53,684 bases of DNA from Bacteroidia bacterium (GTDB lineage Bacteria; Bacteroidota; Bacteroidia; Cytophagales; Cyclobacteriaceae): NCBI GenBank assembly GCA_030426345.1, contig JAUHYU010000027.1, positions 1 through 53,684 on the forward strand, given 5' to 3'. Position numbers and translations under genes: made by a program. This document shows positions 27,037-36,125 of this stretch, piece by piece. Numbering within the stretch: position 1 is the first letter of the stretch; every line of letters starts with the position of its first letter. The notes beneath the pieces were generated by a model that had not been told where the DNA came from, did not search any database, and saw only the letters and a list, made by a program, of their open reading frames with translations.

Positions 27037-27121
27037 AAGTGTCTATGGTTTTGCAATTTAAAAATCTAAGTCATAATTGTTTCAATTCCATGGATTTTGT
27101 AGGCTTTTTGCCCCTTTATTT

Positions 27122-28834
27122 TCATTGCCCCAGATAGCTAACATGTACATAATTGGCTCCCCACGTAGGCCGGCCGACAGAATCTTTTGGGGGAATAAAA
27201 GTGGTCGTCATGTCATAAGTCCCTTTTTTCAAAAGAAGGTCAATCATGGATTTTCGGGCCTTTATATCAATATTTGTTTCCTTTTTTTCATGACCGACTT
27301 CTACCATTGCCACTTCAGCTTCGATGGGCATGTTTGCTTCACGAGGATACCTCCTCAATTCAAACCTATATTCCCCATCCCTTGCTATCTCGACGCGCCA
27401 TGTTCCTTGGGCAGATTTATTTTTAAGCCCTTGCTGCGTCCATGGGGCATCCCCCTTGTACCAATCCATGCTCACCAACCTGACTTCAGGTGCTTCTTCT
27501 GCACCCAATATGTGGGCAGAAATCAATGTTTCTGCTGGCGGAAGCGAATTCCAAAAAGCTTCGTAAGTCTCTGTCAGCTCCTTTACAATTTCGGGATGCT
27601 TTGTTGCTATGTCGGTATTTTCCCCAAAATCCTTTTCAATATTGAAAAGCTGCTTTCCATCCACCAAGCGCCATTTTTTATACTTTACGGAAGTATTTTC
27701 CCATTTCCTTCTCATGCGTGAGCGAGGGCATTGAACGATGAGCTTGCGCTCGTCATTCCAACCAGCAGATCCATCCAGCAATGGCTTCAAAGATTGCCCA
27801 TCCAGATTGGTCGGCAGGTCAATTCCGCAAACATCCAGTATTGTTGGCAGCACATCCACCATTCCCGTTAGATTGTTAATGTCCCCAGGATGTTTGTCTG
27901 TCATTTTGGGGTATTGGACCATGCAATACACATGATGCTTTTCGTCAAAAGACAGTCCCCTGTTTTGAAATTTCCCTGACCTATGTTGGCCAGCTCCCCG
28001 GTCGTTCACTCCCTGGTCAGAAGCCAGAATCACCAGCGTATTTTCCTTTAATCCGGAAGCCTCCAAATAATCCAACATCTTGCCCACGTTGTCATCGACA
28101 TTTTCGATCATGGAATATAAGGCCATGTATTTGGAATCTTCCACTCCACGGTCCAATAGCCTTTGTGTGGTGACCGGATGTCTATTGGTCGGAAAATGCA
28201 CAGCAGGGGTAGAAACATAACAGAAAAATGGTTGTTGCTGGTTTTTTCGAGCGTCAATGTACTTTATGGCTTCATCAAACAGCACATCGGTCGAAAAGCC
28301 ATTGGACTTTACAAATTTTCCATTATGGTTATAAGTGGCGTTGATATGGTTGTTGCCATAATAATCCCCCAACTGGCTCACCCCTCCGCCGCCGTGTACG
28401 AATACTTCGTCAAATCCACGGAATTTTGGGGCATAAGGATAGGACGACCCGAGATGCCACTTCCCAAATATAGAAGTGGCATACCCGTTATTTTTGAGCA
28501 AATCGGCTAATGTTATTTCGCTCTTATGCAAAATGGAAACGCCCCCAACGGTATTATGTATCCCTGCCCTGAGGGCGTACCGCCCTGTCAAAAGTGCCGT
28601 CCGGCTTGGCGAGCAAAATGGTGGTGCATAAAAATCAGTAAAATTTACCGCCTGCATGGACAATTGATCTATCCTTGGGGTTTGCACAATTTTATTCCCA
28701 TTTCTACTCAATTCGTAGTATCCATGGTTGTCGATAAGCATCACAACCACATTGGGTTTGCTTTCCTGTTCTTTCTTTATTTCGGTGCATGAAAAAAGCG
28801 ATATGGCGATAGCCATGATGACCAGATACTTCAT
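27122..28834 (-). CDS. S1-family sulfatase with C-terminal extension, lipoprotein (sulfatase C)
   Basis: A 570-aa lipoprotein (L-F-S-C, Cys16), the longest sulfatase here. Formylglycine site Cys74 is in C-S-P-S-R. G-K-W-H-L-G-S-S and A-S-D-Q-G-V-N-D-R-G-A-G-Q-H follow. The first metal motif reads I-D-N-H-G, with Asn36 in place of the second Asp found in the other sulfatases of this locus. The last 100 or so residues form an extra beta-rich domain (W-R-V-E-I-A-R-D-G-E-Y-R-F-E-L to the end) that the others lack and that may bind glycan. It sits 23 bases downstream of the GH95 gene. Confidence 0.94.
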   Translation of the reverse strand: MKYLVIMAIAISLFSCTEIKKEQESKPNVVVMLIDNHGYYELSRNGNKIVQTPRIDQLSMQAVNFTDFYAPPFCSPSRTALLTGRYALRAGIHNTVGGVSILHKSEITLADLLKNNGYATSIFGKWHLGSSYPYAPKFRGFDEVFVHGGGGVSQLGDYYGNNHINATYNHNGKFVKSNGFSTDVLFDEAIKYIDARKNQQQPFFCYVSTPAVHFPTNRHPVTTQRLLDRGVEDSKYMALYSMIENVDDNVGKMLDYLEASGLKENTLVILASDQGVNDRGAGQHRSGKFQNRGLSFDEKHHVYCMVQYPKMTDKHPGDINNLTGMVDVLPTILDVCGIDLPTNLDGQSLKPLLDGSAGWNDERKLIVQCPRSRMRRKWENTSVKYKKWRLVDGKQLFNIEKDFGENTDIATKHPEIVKELTETYEAFWNSLPPAETLISAHILGAEEAPEVRLVSMDWYKGDAPWTQQGLKNKSAQGTWRVEIARDGEYRFELRRYPREANMPIEAEVAMVEVGHEKKETNIDIKARKSMIDLLLKKGTYDMTTTFIPPKDSVGRPTWGANYVHVSYLGQ

Positions 28835-28857
28835 TTCTATTTGAATTCATATTAGTC

Positions 28858-31161
28858 CTAACTGATTTTCTTCAACTTCCCATTGAACTTGTAGGTCTTT
28901 CCTTTTTCCGTATTGAAATCCATTTTTCTGTCCCCATATCTCAATTGGCATTTGTTACCGGCTTTGGAAATTACGTCGACGCCCTGCAATTCCCCACCTT
29001 TCCAACTAAATGACAACTCAAACCCCCCTCGGGCCATAACACCCGAAATACTACCATCGGGCAGGGCATCGGGCAAGGCTGGTAGCAGATCAACTGTACC
29101 AAGCTGGCTTTGAATCAACATTTCCACAATCCCAGCAGCTCCGCCAAAGTTACCGTCAATCTGGAATGGTGGATGTGCATCGAACAAGTTGGGATAGGAA
29201 CCGCCGCGAACCTTTCTTAGAGGATCTTCAGCCGGACTCAATAGCATGCTTATTAGTTTATAGGCACGATTTCCATCAAGGAACCTCGCCCAAAAATTTA
29301 TCTTCCAGCCCAGGCTCCAGCCTGTGCCTTCATCTCCACGGAACTTCAGGGATTGCATTGCAGCCTTCATCAAATCAGGTGTTTCTACCCAGTTGATCTC
29401 GTGACCCGGATACATTCCCCAAAGATGCGATACATGGCGGTGGTGTACATCGGGATCATCAACATCCTGCATCCATTCTTGCAATTGTCCCAACCGTCCG
29501 ATCTGGTTCGGGGCTATTTTTGGTTTCATTTCTTTTAGCTTTGTGGCAAACTCTGCATCAGTATCTAAAATTTCGGAAGCTTCGATGCATATTTCAAAAA
29601 GATTCCTAATCAATTGATGGTCCATGGTTGGCCCGGCTACCAAGCCGCCGATCTCGGGTGAATTGCTAGGCGTGCTGATCAGATAGCCTGTCTTGGGGTC
29701 TTTCACCAAAAATTCTGTAAAGAAAAGTGCCGCCCCTTTCATAATTGGGTAATATTTTGCGAGAAACTCTTTATCCTGTGTAAACAAATAATGCTCCCAT
29801 AAGTGCGAAGAAATCCATGCCCCCCCGGTGACCCAGATTCCATGGTTGGAAGCATTGATAGGTGCAGCACCTCGCCAAATATCCGTATTGTGATGCAATA
29901 CCCAGCCATCCGCGTCATAATGTTCTTTGGCCACAATGGTCCCACTTTGTGAGACCTCCTCTACCATGTTGAAAAAAGGTTCATGGCATTCGGATAGATT
30001 AGTGACCTCAACGGGCCAATAGTTCATTTCAGCATTGATGTTTACCGTCCATTTGCTGTCCCACGGTGGGTTTAGCTTATTGTTCCAAATCCCCTGCAGG
30101 TTGGCTGGTTGTCCTCCAGGACGGCTGCTAGAAATCATCAAATACCGAGCATACTGCACATATTGTGAAACAAATTGCGGGTCATTTGGGTCTCTCCAAA
30201 ATTTTTGAATTCTGTCGTTAGTCGGTGTTTTCCCTCTACTCTCCCCGTCAAAGCTTATTTGAAAACGGTTGTACAAGGATTGATAATCCGTGATATGCCT
30301 TGCTTTCGTTTCGTCATAATCAAGCGTTGAAAATTTCCTGATAGAGGCATTGAAATACCTTTGTGGAATGTCGCTGACATCTTGGAAGTTGACAAAGTTG
30401 GTCTTGGCTGACAAGTAAATAACCACTGAAGTAGCGTCAGAAACGGCTATTTTATCGTAAGCCGGGGTTACCTTGCCATCTGTATCAACCCTAAACCATG
30501 CCTTGCCAATCATTACTCCATCCGATATTTTCACATCTAATTGTTGGTTGTTGCCATCCGTCAATATGGATTTCAAAAAGTGCGGTGAATCCATGGCCAC
30601 ATCAAAATGGAGTGCCGCTGGCTTGTCTGCGGTAATCCTTATGGCCAACAGGTCGTCAGGATTGCTGATGAAAACCTCCCTTGTAAAAATAACACCGTTT
30701 ACTTTATAGCTTGTTGTCACCAATGCTTGGCCAAGATCCAGCTTCCGAGTGTAATTGGCATACTCTTCGTGACCAGGAAAATTAATAATCAAATCACCAA
30801 ATGGTTGGTAGGCCTGCTGATGCAATGGTTCACTCATAAAAACCTCGCTGGCCAAATCCTGTGCCTCCTTTTGCTTGCCATCAAAAAGCAACTGGCGGAT
30901 TTCATCAAGATATTTGGAAGCTCCTTTGTGCGAATAATCGTGTGGCCCACCGGTCCACAGGGTTTCCTCATTGAATTGAATCTGTTCCTGCGCTGGCCCA
31001 CCATAGACCATGGCACCCAGCCGGCCATTGCCGACAGGAAGCGCTTCTGTCCAGGTGAACGCGGGCTGGTTATAAAACAATTGATAATCCGCTTGGGCAA
31101 AGCTTACAGATTCGGGAATTATAAGAAGCCAAATCAGGATTGGCAGCATTAATGTCTTCAT
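28858..31161 (-). CDS. GH95 family alpha-L-fucosidase (or alpha-L-galactosidase)
   Basis: Exported inverting glycosidase of 767 aa. A signal peptide (S-F-A-Q, residues 20-23) precedes the N-terminal beta-sandwich, which has W-T-E-A-L-P-V-G-N-G-R-L-G-A-M and E-E-T-L-W-T-G-G-P. The (alpha/alpha)6 barrel carries W-T-V-N-I-N-A-E-M-N-Y-W-P, with Asn374 and Asn376 at the positions that activate water in GH95. The general acid is Glu503 in S-P-E-I-G-G. The conserved H-R-H-V-S-H-L and D669-G-N-F-G-G segments are also there. It is expected to remove terminal alpha-1,2-linked fucose or L-galactose from the desulfated glycan. It pairs with the GH29 gene of the same locus. Confidence 0.96.
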   Translation of the reverse strand: MKTLMLPILIWLLIIPESVSFAQADYQLFYNQPAFTWTEALPVGNGRLGAMVYGGPAQEQIQFNEETLWTGGPHDYSHKGASKYLDEIRQLLFDGKQKEAQDLASEVFMSEPLHQQAYQPFGDLIINFPGHEEYANYTRKLDLGQALVTTSYKVNGVIFTREVFISNPDDLLAIRITADKPAALHFDVAMDSPHFLKSILTDGNNQQLDVKISDGVMIGKAWFRVDTDGKVTPAYDKIAVSDATSVVIYLSAKTNFVNFQDVSDIPQRYFNASIRKFSTLDYDETKARHITDYQSLYNRFQISFDGESRGKTPTNDRIQKFWRDPNDPQFVSQYVQYARYLMISSSRPGGQPANLQGIWNNKLNPPWDSKWTVNINAEMNYWPVEVTNLSECHEPFFNMVEEVSQSGTIVAKEHYDADGWVLHHNTDIWRGAAPINASNHGIWVTGGAWISSHLWEHYLFTQDKEFLAKYYPIMKGAALFFTEFLVKDPKTGYLISTPSNSPEIGGLVAGPTMDHQLIRNLFEICIEASEILDTDAEFATKLKEMKPKIAPNQIGRLGQLQEWMQDVDDPDVHHRHVSHLWGMYPGHEINWVETPDLMKAAMQSLKFRGDEGTGWSLGWKINFWARFLDGNRAYKLISMLLSPAEDPLRKVRGGSYPNLFDAHPPFQIDGNFGGAAGIVEMLIQSQLGTVDLLPALPDALPDGSISGVMARGGFELSFSWKGGELQGVDVISKAGNKCQLRYGDRKMDFNTEKGKTYKFNGKLKKIS

Positions 31162-31218
31162 AATTTAAGAATTAAGGTTAGGTAACTATTTTTCTATATG
31201 GTATCAAAATCCATGGAT

Positions 31219-32121
31219 TTATTCAGGTATTTTCATGTCTTCCCAAATTCTAACATGTTCAGCATCTGGAAAATATGAGCTTACTGTCTGTGTGACCTTG
31301 CCGGTTGCTACCCATTCCGTACCGCGCAAATATGTAGTCATAAATCCAGCATCCAGTGTCGTATTATTATTGTTTTTTCCTGTATGTCCCAGCACAGAAT
31401 GAAATATCCGGCCCTTGCCATATTTTATTGTCATCAATACAGGTTCCTGTCGTCCTGAGCCTCCTCTGTCAGTTGGTTGTGATGAAGTTGCCAATACTTG
31501 CATTTTTTTTGCGGGGCCTCTCAGGCTATGGTAAAGTTCGTCTTTGGTATGCAACCAGCTTGATGGCAGCCCTTTCATGATCGGGTGCTCAGGCATTCTT
31601 GTTTGTACCACATATTCATCCTGTTTTCCATGAGAACCCCCTCTTCCTGCTGATTTGTCTTTTTTAAATTTTCCATCTTCCCAATAAATGATTGGGCCAT
31701 CTTTTTCAGTTCGACCGCCCCATCCACCGACACCTATCATCCTGTTGTATTCCTTCCAATGCGCAAAGGAATTGTCTGAAGCATGGAATACCACCAACCC
31801 TCCTCCTTTTTTTACGAAATGAACAAAATTCCTTTTGGTCTCTTCCGGCCACGCATCTCCGTTGTAGTCAAGGCAAACCAAATCATATTTGCTGAAATCG
31901 GGATTAAACCCTGACATATCCTCATCTTTGGCCGGTGTAGTTACCATGGTGACATTAAATAATCCACTGTTATTCAGAATACCCTTGATTACTACTGAGC
32001 TTCCCTGCCAGTAATGGTTGTTTTGCCCTGTAATTATCAGTGCTTCGTATTTTTGCGCTTTTACCTGAAAGCCCATCAAAACAATCCCACATATTAAGCA
32101 TTGCTGGATTATATTTTTCAT
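31219..32121 (-). CDS. ThuA-like domain protein, exported
   Basis: A 300-aa protein with a signal peptide (V-K-A-Q near residue 23) and a single ThuA-like (class I glutamine amidotransferase-like) fold. Motifs are I-I-T-G-Q-N-N-H at the N-terminus, Y-D-L-V-C-L-D-Y-N-G-D, G-G-G-L-V-V-F-H-A-S-D-N-S-F near residue 108, and G-R-I-F-H-S-V-L-G-H-T near residue 240. ThuA proteins function with Gfo/Idh/MocA (ThuB) partners in 3-keto-disaccharide metabolism of rhizobia. A Gfo/Idh/MocA and a DUF1080 gene lie in the same locus, which supports a shared pathway. The His residues could bind a metal. The reaction is not established from sequence. Confidence 0.88.
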   Translation of the reverse strand: MKNIIQQCLICGIVLMGFQVKAQKYEALIITGQNNHYWQGSSVVIKGILNNSGLFNVTMVTTPAKDEDMSGFNPDFSKYDLVCLDYNGDAWPEETKRNFVHFVKKGGGLVVFHASDNSFAHWKEYNRMIGVGGWGGRTEKDGPIIYWEDGKFKKDKSAGRGGSHGKQDEYVVQTRMPEHPIMKGLPSSWLHTKDELYHSLRGPAKKMQVLATSSQPTDRGGSGRQEPVLMTIKYGKGRIFHSVLGHTGKNNNNTTLDAGFMTTYLRGTEWVATGKVTQTVSSYFPDAEHVRIWEDMKIPE

Positions 32122-32222
32122 ATTGTTTATGGCATTTATCTTTGTTAAATAGCATGACTTCTCAGCTTATTCATTCGAATCTCCATGGAAATTGGATGCT
32201 TTTTTTCATGGAAAATAGACGC

Positions 32223-33758
32223 TTAAGGGAAGTCTAAATGAATATTACCTTCTGTAGTATCCTTCCAATTATCTGTTTTAAACGGCGAAAGGGGCAACAT
32301 GATTTCGTTGAAAAGATTCGTAACCAAAGCATTGGTCCAGCCAAATCTTACAGCAACCGGTTTCTTGACTTTATCAGACCATATTTTCAATTGGTTCTCA
32401 TTTACTATTTCTGCCTTGGCATTAACAAAAACCTGATCTTTTCCCGATATGGTAAAACCCACAAGCTCTACACCTCTTGCTTTCAGTTCTTTTGCATGGC
32501 TTACGGATACAATTATTGAGTTGCCCTCAATCTCGTGAGATTTGTAGAATGGGCTGCAGTATTCACCATCTATTTTTCTATAATCATTATGTAGTGCCAA
32601 CAGTGCAAGCCTGTTTCCTACTTCTATCTTTTTCCTAGGATGTATGTCGTTCACATCAGCTACATCAGTGATCACCACCATCCCCGTATTTTTAGAGATG
32701 TCTAGGGTCTTAAGTTGGGCATCTCTCAATTCAGATGATTTCACCCCTTCATAGTCGTTGTAGTGGTAAGACCCTATCTGCACAAAGTAGAATGGAAAAT
32801 CTCCCAAATTCCATGCATTCCTCCAGCTTTTGATCATGGCTGGAAAAAGCGTCCTGTATTGGTTGGCCCTTTGCACGTTGGATTCGCCTTGATACCAAAT
32901 CGCCCCTTTCATCGAATATGTTTTTACCGGATTGATCATCCCATTATATAGTGCAAAAGGTATATGCTGATCGCCGGGCAAATTTCGCTTAGGGCGGGAA
33001 TCCCAGTCAAAATCTTCACCTTCTTTCTGTTGCGCACGCCACAGTGCTGCATTTTTTATCCATTCAAACCGATATTCACGAAGTTTTGGTTCATTGGCAT
33101 CGTACCAATCTACAATATCTTGTTGTCCTTCTTGCCCCGCGGTTTTCCTGTCTATCCAAGCCTGGGCGCCTGATCCCCCCCACGCCGAAACAATCAACCC
33201 TATAGGCACTTCAAGTTCTTCTATCAATTTCTTTCCAAAATAATATGCCACGGCACTTTCATTTGCAGTGCTTTCGGGTGTGCACACGGCCCATTGAGCT
33301 TCGACATCTTCCTGTGGTTTCCACGCTAGGGTCGTGGGGACATGAAAAAAGCGAATCGATTTATTGTTGGCATTTCTCACTTCATCGTAGGCCCTGACAG
33401 ATTGCCTTACCGGAAAACCCATATTGGATTGCCCGGAGCAAAGCCAAACTTCCCCTATGAGAATATTTCTAAGATAAACTTCATTCTCACCTTTCAATAT
33501 GATCATGTGCGGTGTATAGCTACCAGAAGGGGTAGGAATTTCCACAGCCCATTTTCCATTTTCATCAGCTTCTATTTCAGTTCCCTTGCCCCAGCTGGTG
33601 ATGACTTTTATTTGCTCATTTGCATCTGCCCAGCCCCAAAGCCGTGCATCTGTGTTTTGCTGAAGTACCATATTATCACCGAAAACCGATGGCAGCTTGA
33701 CCTCCGCCTTTGATAGAAATGGCACAAATAGGATTGCTGCTAAAATTAGATTCTGCAT
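32223..33758 (-). CDS. Sialate O-acetylesterase-like (SASA family) carbohydrate esterase
   Basis: Exported SGNH-type esterase of 511 aa that removes O-acetyl groups from sugars; the sialate name is from the family and the true target is likely another acetylated sugar. The start chosen is ATG 33756-33758 (M-Q-N-L-I-L-A-A-I), because a clean signal peptide begins there; the frame extends seven codons further. Serine is in C-S-G-Q-S-N-M-G-F-P, and the Asp-His pair is in V-N-D-I-H-P-R-K near residue 350. W-G-G-S-G-A-Q-A-W and W-Y-Q-G-E-S-N-V are also present. It suggests that the polysaccharide is acetylated as well as sulfated. Confidence 0.92.
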   Translation of the reverse strand: MQNLILAAILFVPFLSKAEVKLPSVFGDNMVLQQNTDARLWGWADANEQIKVITSWGKGTEIEADENGKWAVEIPTPSGSYTPHMIILKGENEVYLRNILIGEVWLCSGQSNMGFPVRQSVRAYDEVRNANNKSIRFFHVPTTLAWKPQEDVEAQWAVCTPESTANESAVAYYFGKKLIEELEVPIGLIVSAWGGSGAQAWIDRKTAGQEGQQDIVDWYDANEPKLREYRFEWIKNAALWRAQQKEGEDFDWDSRPKRNLPGDQHIPFALYNGMINPVKTYSMKGAIWYQGESNVQRANQYRTLFPAMIKSWRNAWNLGDFPFYFVQIGSYHYNDYEGVKSSELRDAQLKTLDISKNTGMVVITDVADVNDIHPRKKIEVGNRLALLALHNDYRKIDGEYCSPFYKSHEIEGNSIIVSVSHAKELKARGVELVGFTISGKDQVFVNAKAEIVNENQLKIWSDKVKKPVAVRFGWTNALVTNLFNEIMLPLSPFKTDNWKDTTEGNIHLDFP

Positions 33759-33830
33759 CTTTTTTAATCTAGATCTCATTCTTTGTAAATTTTAAATGAC
33801 AATATTTTGCATTTGGTTAAGTGTTTCCAA

Positions 33831-36050
33831 TTAGTTCGTTAATTCTTTCATGGTCCAGTAGGTGTTTTTGTCCGGATATTTTGCCCTGATGTCCCTGACT
33901 TCACGACCCCCAACCATTGAGGCATCGTTTTGATTTCGGATATAACTCAATACATTGGCAATCCAACCGTCACTATTGCTGCCCATGGGCAGCATCAACC
34001 CATCATACTTTTTTCCATCAATGGGTCCGGTAAGTCCATGAAGTACGATTTTGATCAAAGCATCTTTATTCCCAATCACCCTCTGCGAGCCCAACAAAGG
34101 TGGGGCGATCAACGCATTTTTACCAGAAGGGACACCTTCTAGATCCGGCCCATGACAAGTTGTACAAACCTGTTTGTAGATGTCATATCCCTGCAATATC
34201 CTGTTCTTCTCACTATTACTTTTGCCTGCCAGTCTTTTCTTAAGTAACTGCAAATCTGAATCATCCTTTTTCAGGCTTTCGACCACTGAGGTGGAAATAG
34301 TTTCATTGTTTTCATACTTTGAGGCGATTGCGTTCAAAATGTTGGTAGCCTCTGGACCTACGCTGTACCTGAGGCTAAGCGCCAGTTGATTTACCACGTT
34401 GATGTCAGGATCGGCATGTAGTTGCCCCAAAGCCATCAATAATCCATGATCTCCCTTTTTCAAAAATTCCTCGCTTAACCTGATGGCCGTAATCCGCACT
34501 CTGGGATCAGGGTCGTTTAGCTTATCAGTGATTAGTCCAATATCTATTATCCCTAAACCTTCCAAAGTCCATAGGGCATGAATCCTTTCCAAATTATAGT
34601 CTTTATCCCCAAACCAACCCGACCAAAAGGGCTCATTGTCCATGGCCATTTTTTTGAGCTTTGGGATAACCGATTTATCCTGTTTTAAGACAATAAGTTT
34701 TTGTGCAGTATTTCGATACCATCCGTTGGGGTGTCCGAGATAATCCAGCAATTCATTGGCACTTTTATTGAGTAGATCAGGTTTTTTATCTCGTTCGATC
34801 TGTTCATGAACAATGCGATAAATCCTGCCTTTGCCAATGTTCTTGTCCAGTCCCTTCCTAACTATGACTGGCCTTATGTGGCTTCCCTCTCGTGTCCATG
34901 CACTTTCCTGTATAATCCCCCTGTACATATCTACAATATACAGACAACCATCCGGACCTGTCTGTGCCTGTACCGGCCTGAAATTCAAATCTGTGGAAGC
35001 CAAAAATTCGGTTTTGTCATAGGCATTGTACAATACCTTTTTGCCATTTTCATTCTTCACTTTAGCCCTACGGACCAACCGTCCTACCGGCTCTGGAATG
35101 AATAAATCGCCATAAGTGGATGGTGGCAATTTATCTCCTCTGAATATTTCCTGTCCGGCAACACCGGTAAAATGATTGAGCGTACCATCTTCGCGCAATC
35201 TTCTTTCGGCACCGCCCTGAACGTCCGTTGTACCAACAATCGGCCATGGCTCTATAAAACCTTCCGACAAACGACCATCCGGATTGATGTATCCGTAAAC
35301 AGCCGGTTGTTGAAATCCATAAGCGGGATTTTCCCCACCGGCCGAACTGTAGTACATCACTCCCAAGTCATCTTGTGTCAGCCCCCATTGTCCGCCCGGA
35401 TAATTATCCAAAGTATCTACCTCTAACGTTCCATCGGTAAACCTGAATCGAAATGGAAGTGTAGTCACATAAATCCAATTGTCCAAATTCCAAATCAATC
35501 CACTTTGTTGGTGCTCAAGATTACCACCACGCCGATTTGGGTTGGAATACAGGTTTATCTTTTCGTCCGCCACGCCATCACCATCGGTATCCCTATAACT
35601 CCACAGGTCATAAGAATAAGTTTCATTGACGATGAGCCGATCGTCCAAAGGCAATATCATCCTTGGCAGCATCAGGCTGTCAATAAATACAGTGCTTTTG
35701 TCCATTCTGCCATCGTCATCAGTGTCTTCCAGTAGCCTTACCTGACTAACCGGAACGTCGGTTCCAGAGCCATTGACATCTTGCATGTAGGTATCCATCT
35801 GCGCCACGTACATTCTTCCGTCACCATCCCAGGCAATGGCCACAGGCTCATGAATCATCGGTTCGCTGGCTACCAGTTCAATTTTGTATCCTTCTGGAAG
35901 GTAGAACTTTTTCATGCTCTCTTCTGGAGAAAGAAAATCTATGGGTGCATCCCTTACGATTTCAGGTTTTTCGTAAATTTCGTCTTTGTACTCCTTTTCC
36001 CCGCATCCCCAAAAAATAAGCAATGAAAATAAGATGATGCTCTTTTGCAT
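33831..36050 (-). CDS. PVC-type propeller dehydrogenase fused to HEAT repeats and cytochrome c
   Basis: A 739-aa lipoprotein (F-W-G-C, Cys16). The N-terminal beta-propeller (about residues 50-400) resembles the putative membrane-bound dehydrogenase domain common in Planctomycetes and Verrucomicrobia. It has calcium-type loops D-T-D-D-D-G-R and D-T-D-G-D-G-V. HEAT-like repeats cover about 430-600. The C-terminal cytochrome c domain has C629-T-T-C632-H633 as heme site and Met689 in L-M-L-P-M-G-S as the likely axial ligand. It could oxidise a sugar and pass electrons to the envelope electron chain. It lies 51 bases upstream of the SASA esterase gene. Which domain binds substrate is unknown. Confidence 0.88.
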   Translation of the reverse strand: MQKSIILFSLLIFWGCGEKEYKDEIYEKPEIVRDAPIDFLSPEESMKKFYLPEGYKIELVASEPMIHEPVAIAWDGDGRMYVAQMDTYMQDVNGSGTDVPVSQVRLLEDTDDDGRMDKSTVFIDSLMLPRMILPLDDRLIVNETYSYDLWSYRDTDGDGVADEKINLYSNPNRRGGNLEHQQSGLIWNLDNWIYVTTLPFRFRFTDGTLEVDTLDNYPGGQWGLTQDDLGVMYYSSAGGENPAYGFQQPAVYGYINPDGRLSEGFIEPWPIVGTTDVQGGAERRLREDGTLNHFTGVAGQEIFRGDKLPPSTYGDLFIPEPVGRLVRRAKVKNENGKKVLYNAYDKTEFLASTDLNFRPVQAQTGPDGCLYIVDMYRGIIQESAWTREGSHIRPVIVRKGLDKNIGKGRIYRIVHEQIERDKKPDLLNKSANELLDYLGHPNGWYRNTAQKLIVLKQDKSVIPKLKKMAMDNEPFWSGWFGDKDYNLERIHALWTLEGLGIIDIGLITDKLNDPDPRVRITAIRLSEEFLKKGDHGLLMALGQLHADPDINVVNQLALSLRYSVGPEATNILNAIASKYENNETISTSVVESLKKDDSDLQLLKKRLAGKSNSEKNRILQGYDIYKQVCTTCHGPDLEGVPSGKNALIAPPLLGSQRVIGNKDALIKIVLHGLTGPIDGKKYDGLMLPMGSNSDGWIANVLSYIRNQNDASMVGGREVRDIRAKYPDKNTYWTMKELTN

Positions 36051-36125
36051 TTTGTGTTAATCTTTTGACTAAAAAATATCCTAATACAAATGTTTTAAAT
36101 TTGTAACAATCTACAACTAACTACT

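Noticed and set aside
27077-27721. A 214-codon plus-strand open frame over the 3' part of sulfatase C
   Set aside because: It runs antisense through a clear sulfatase, has many Phe/Pro/Cys residues typical of a shadow frame and no recognisable domain.
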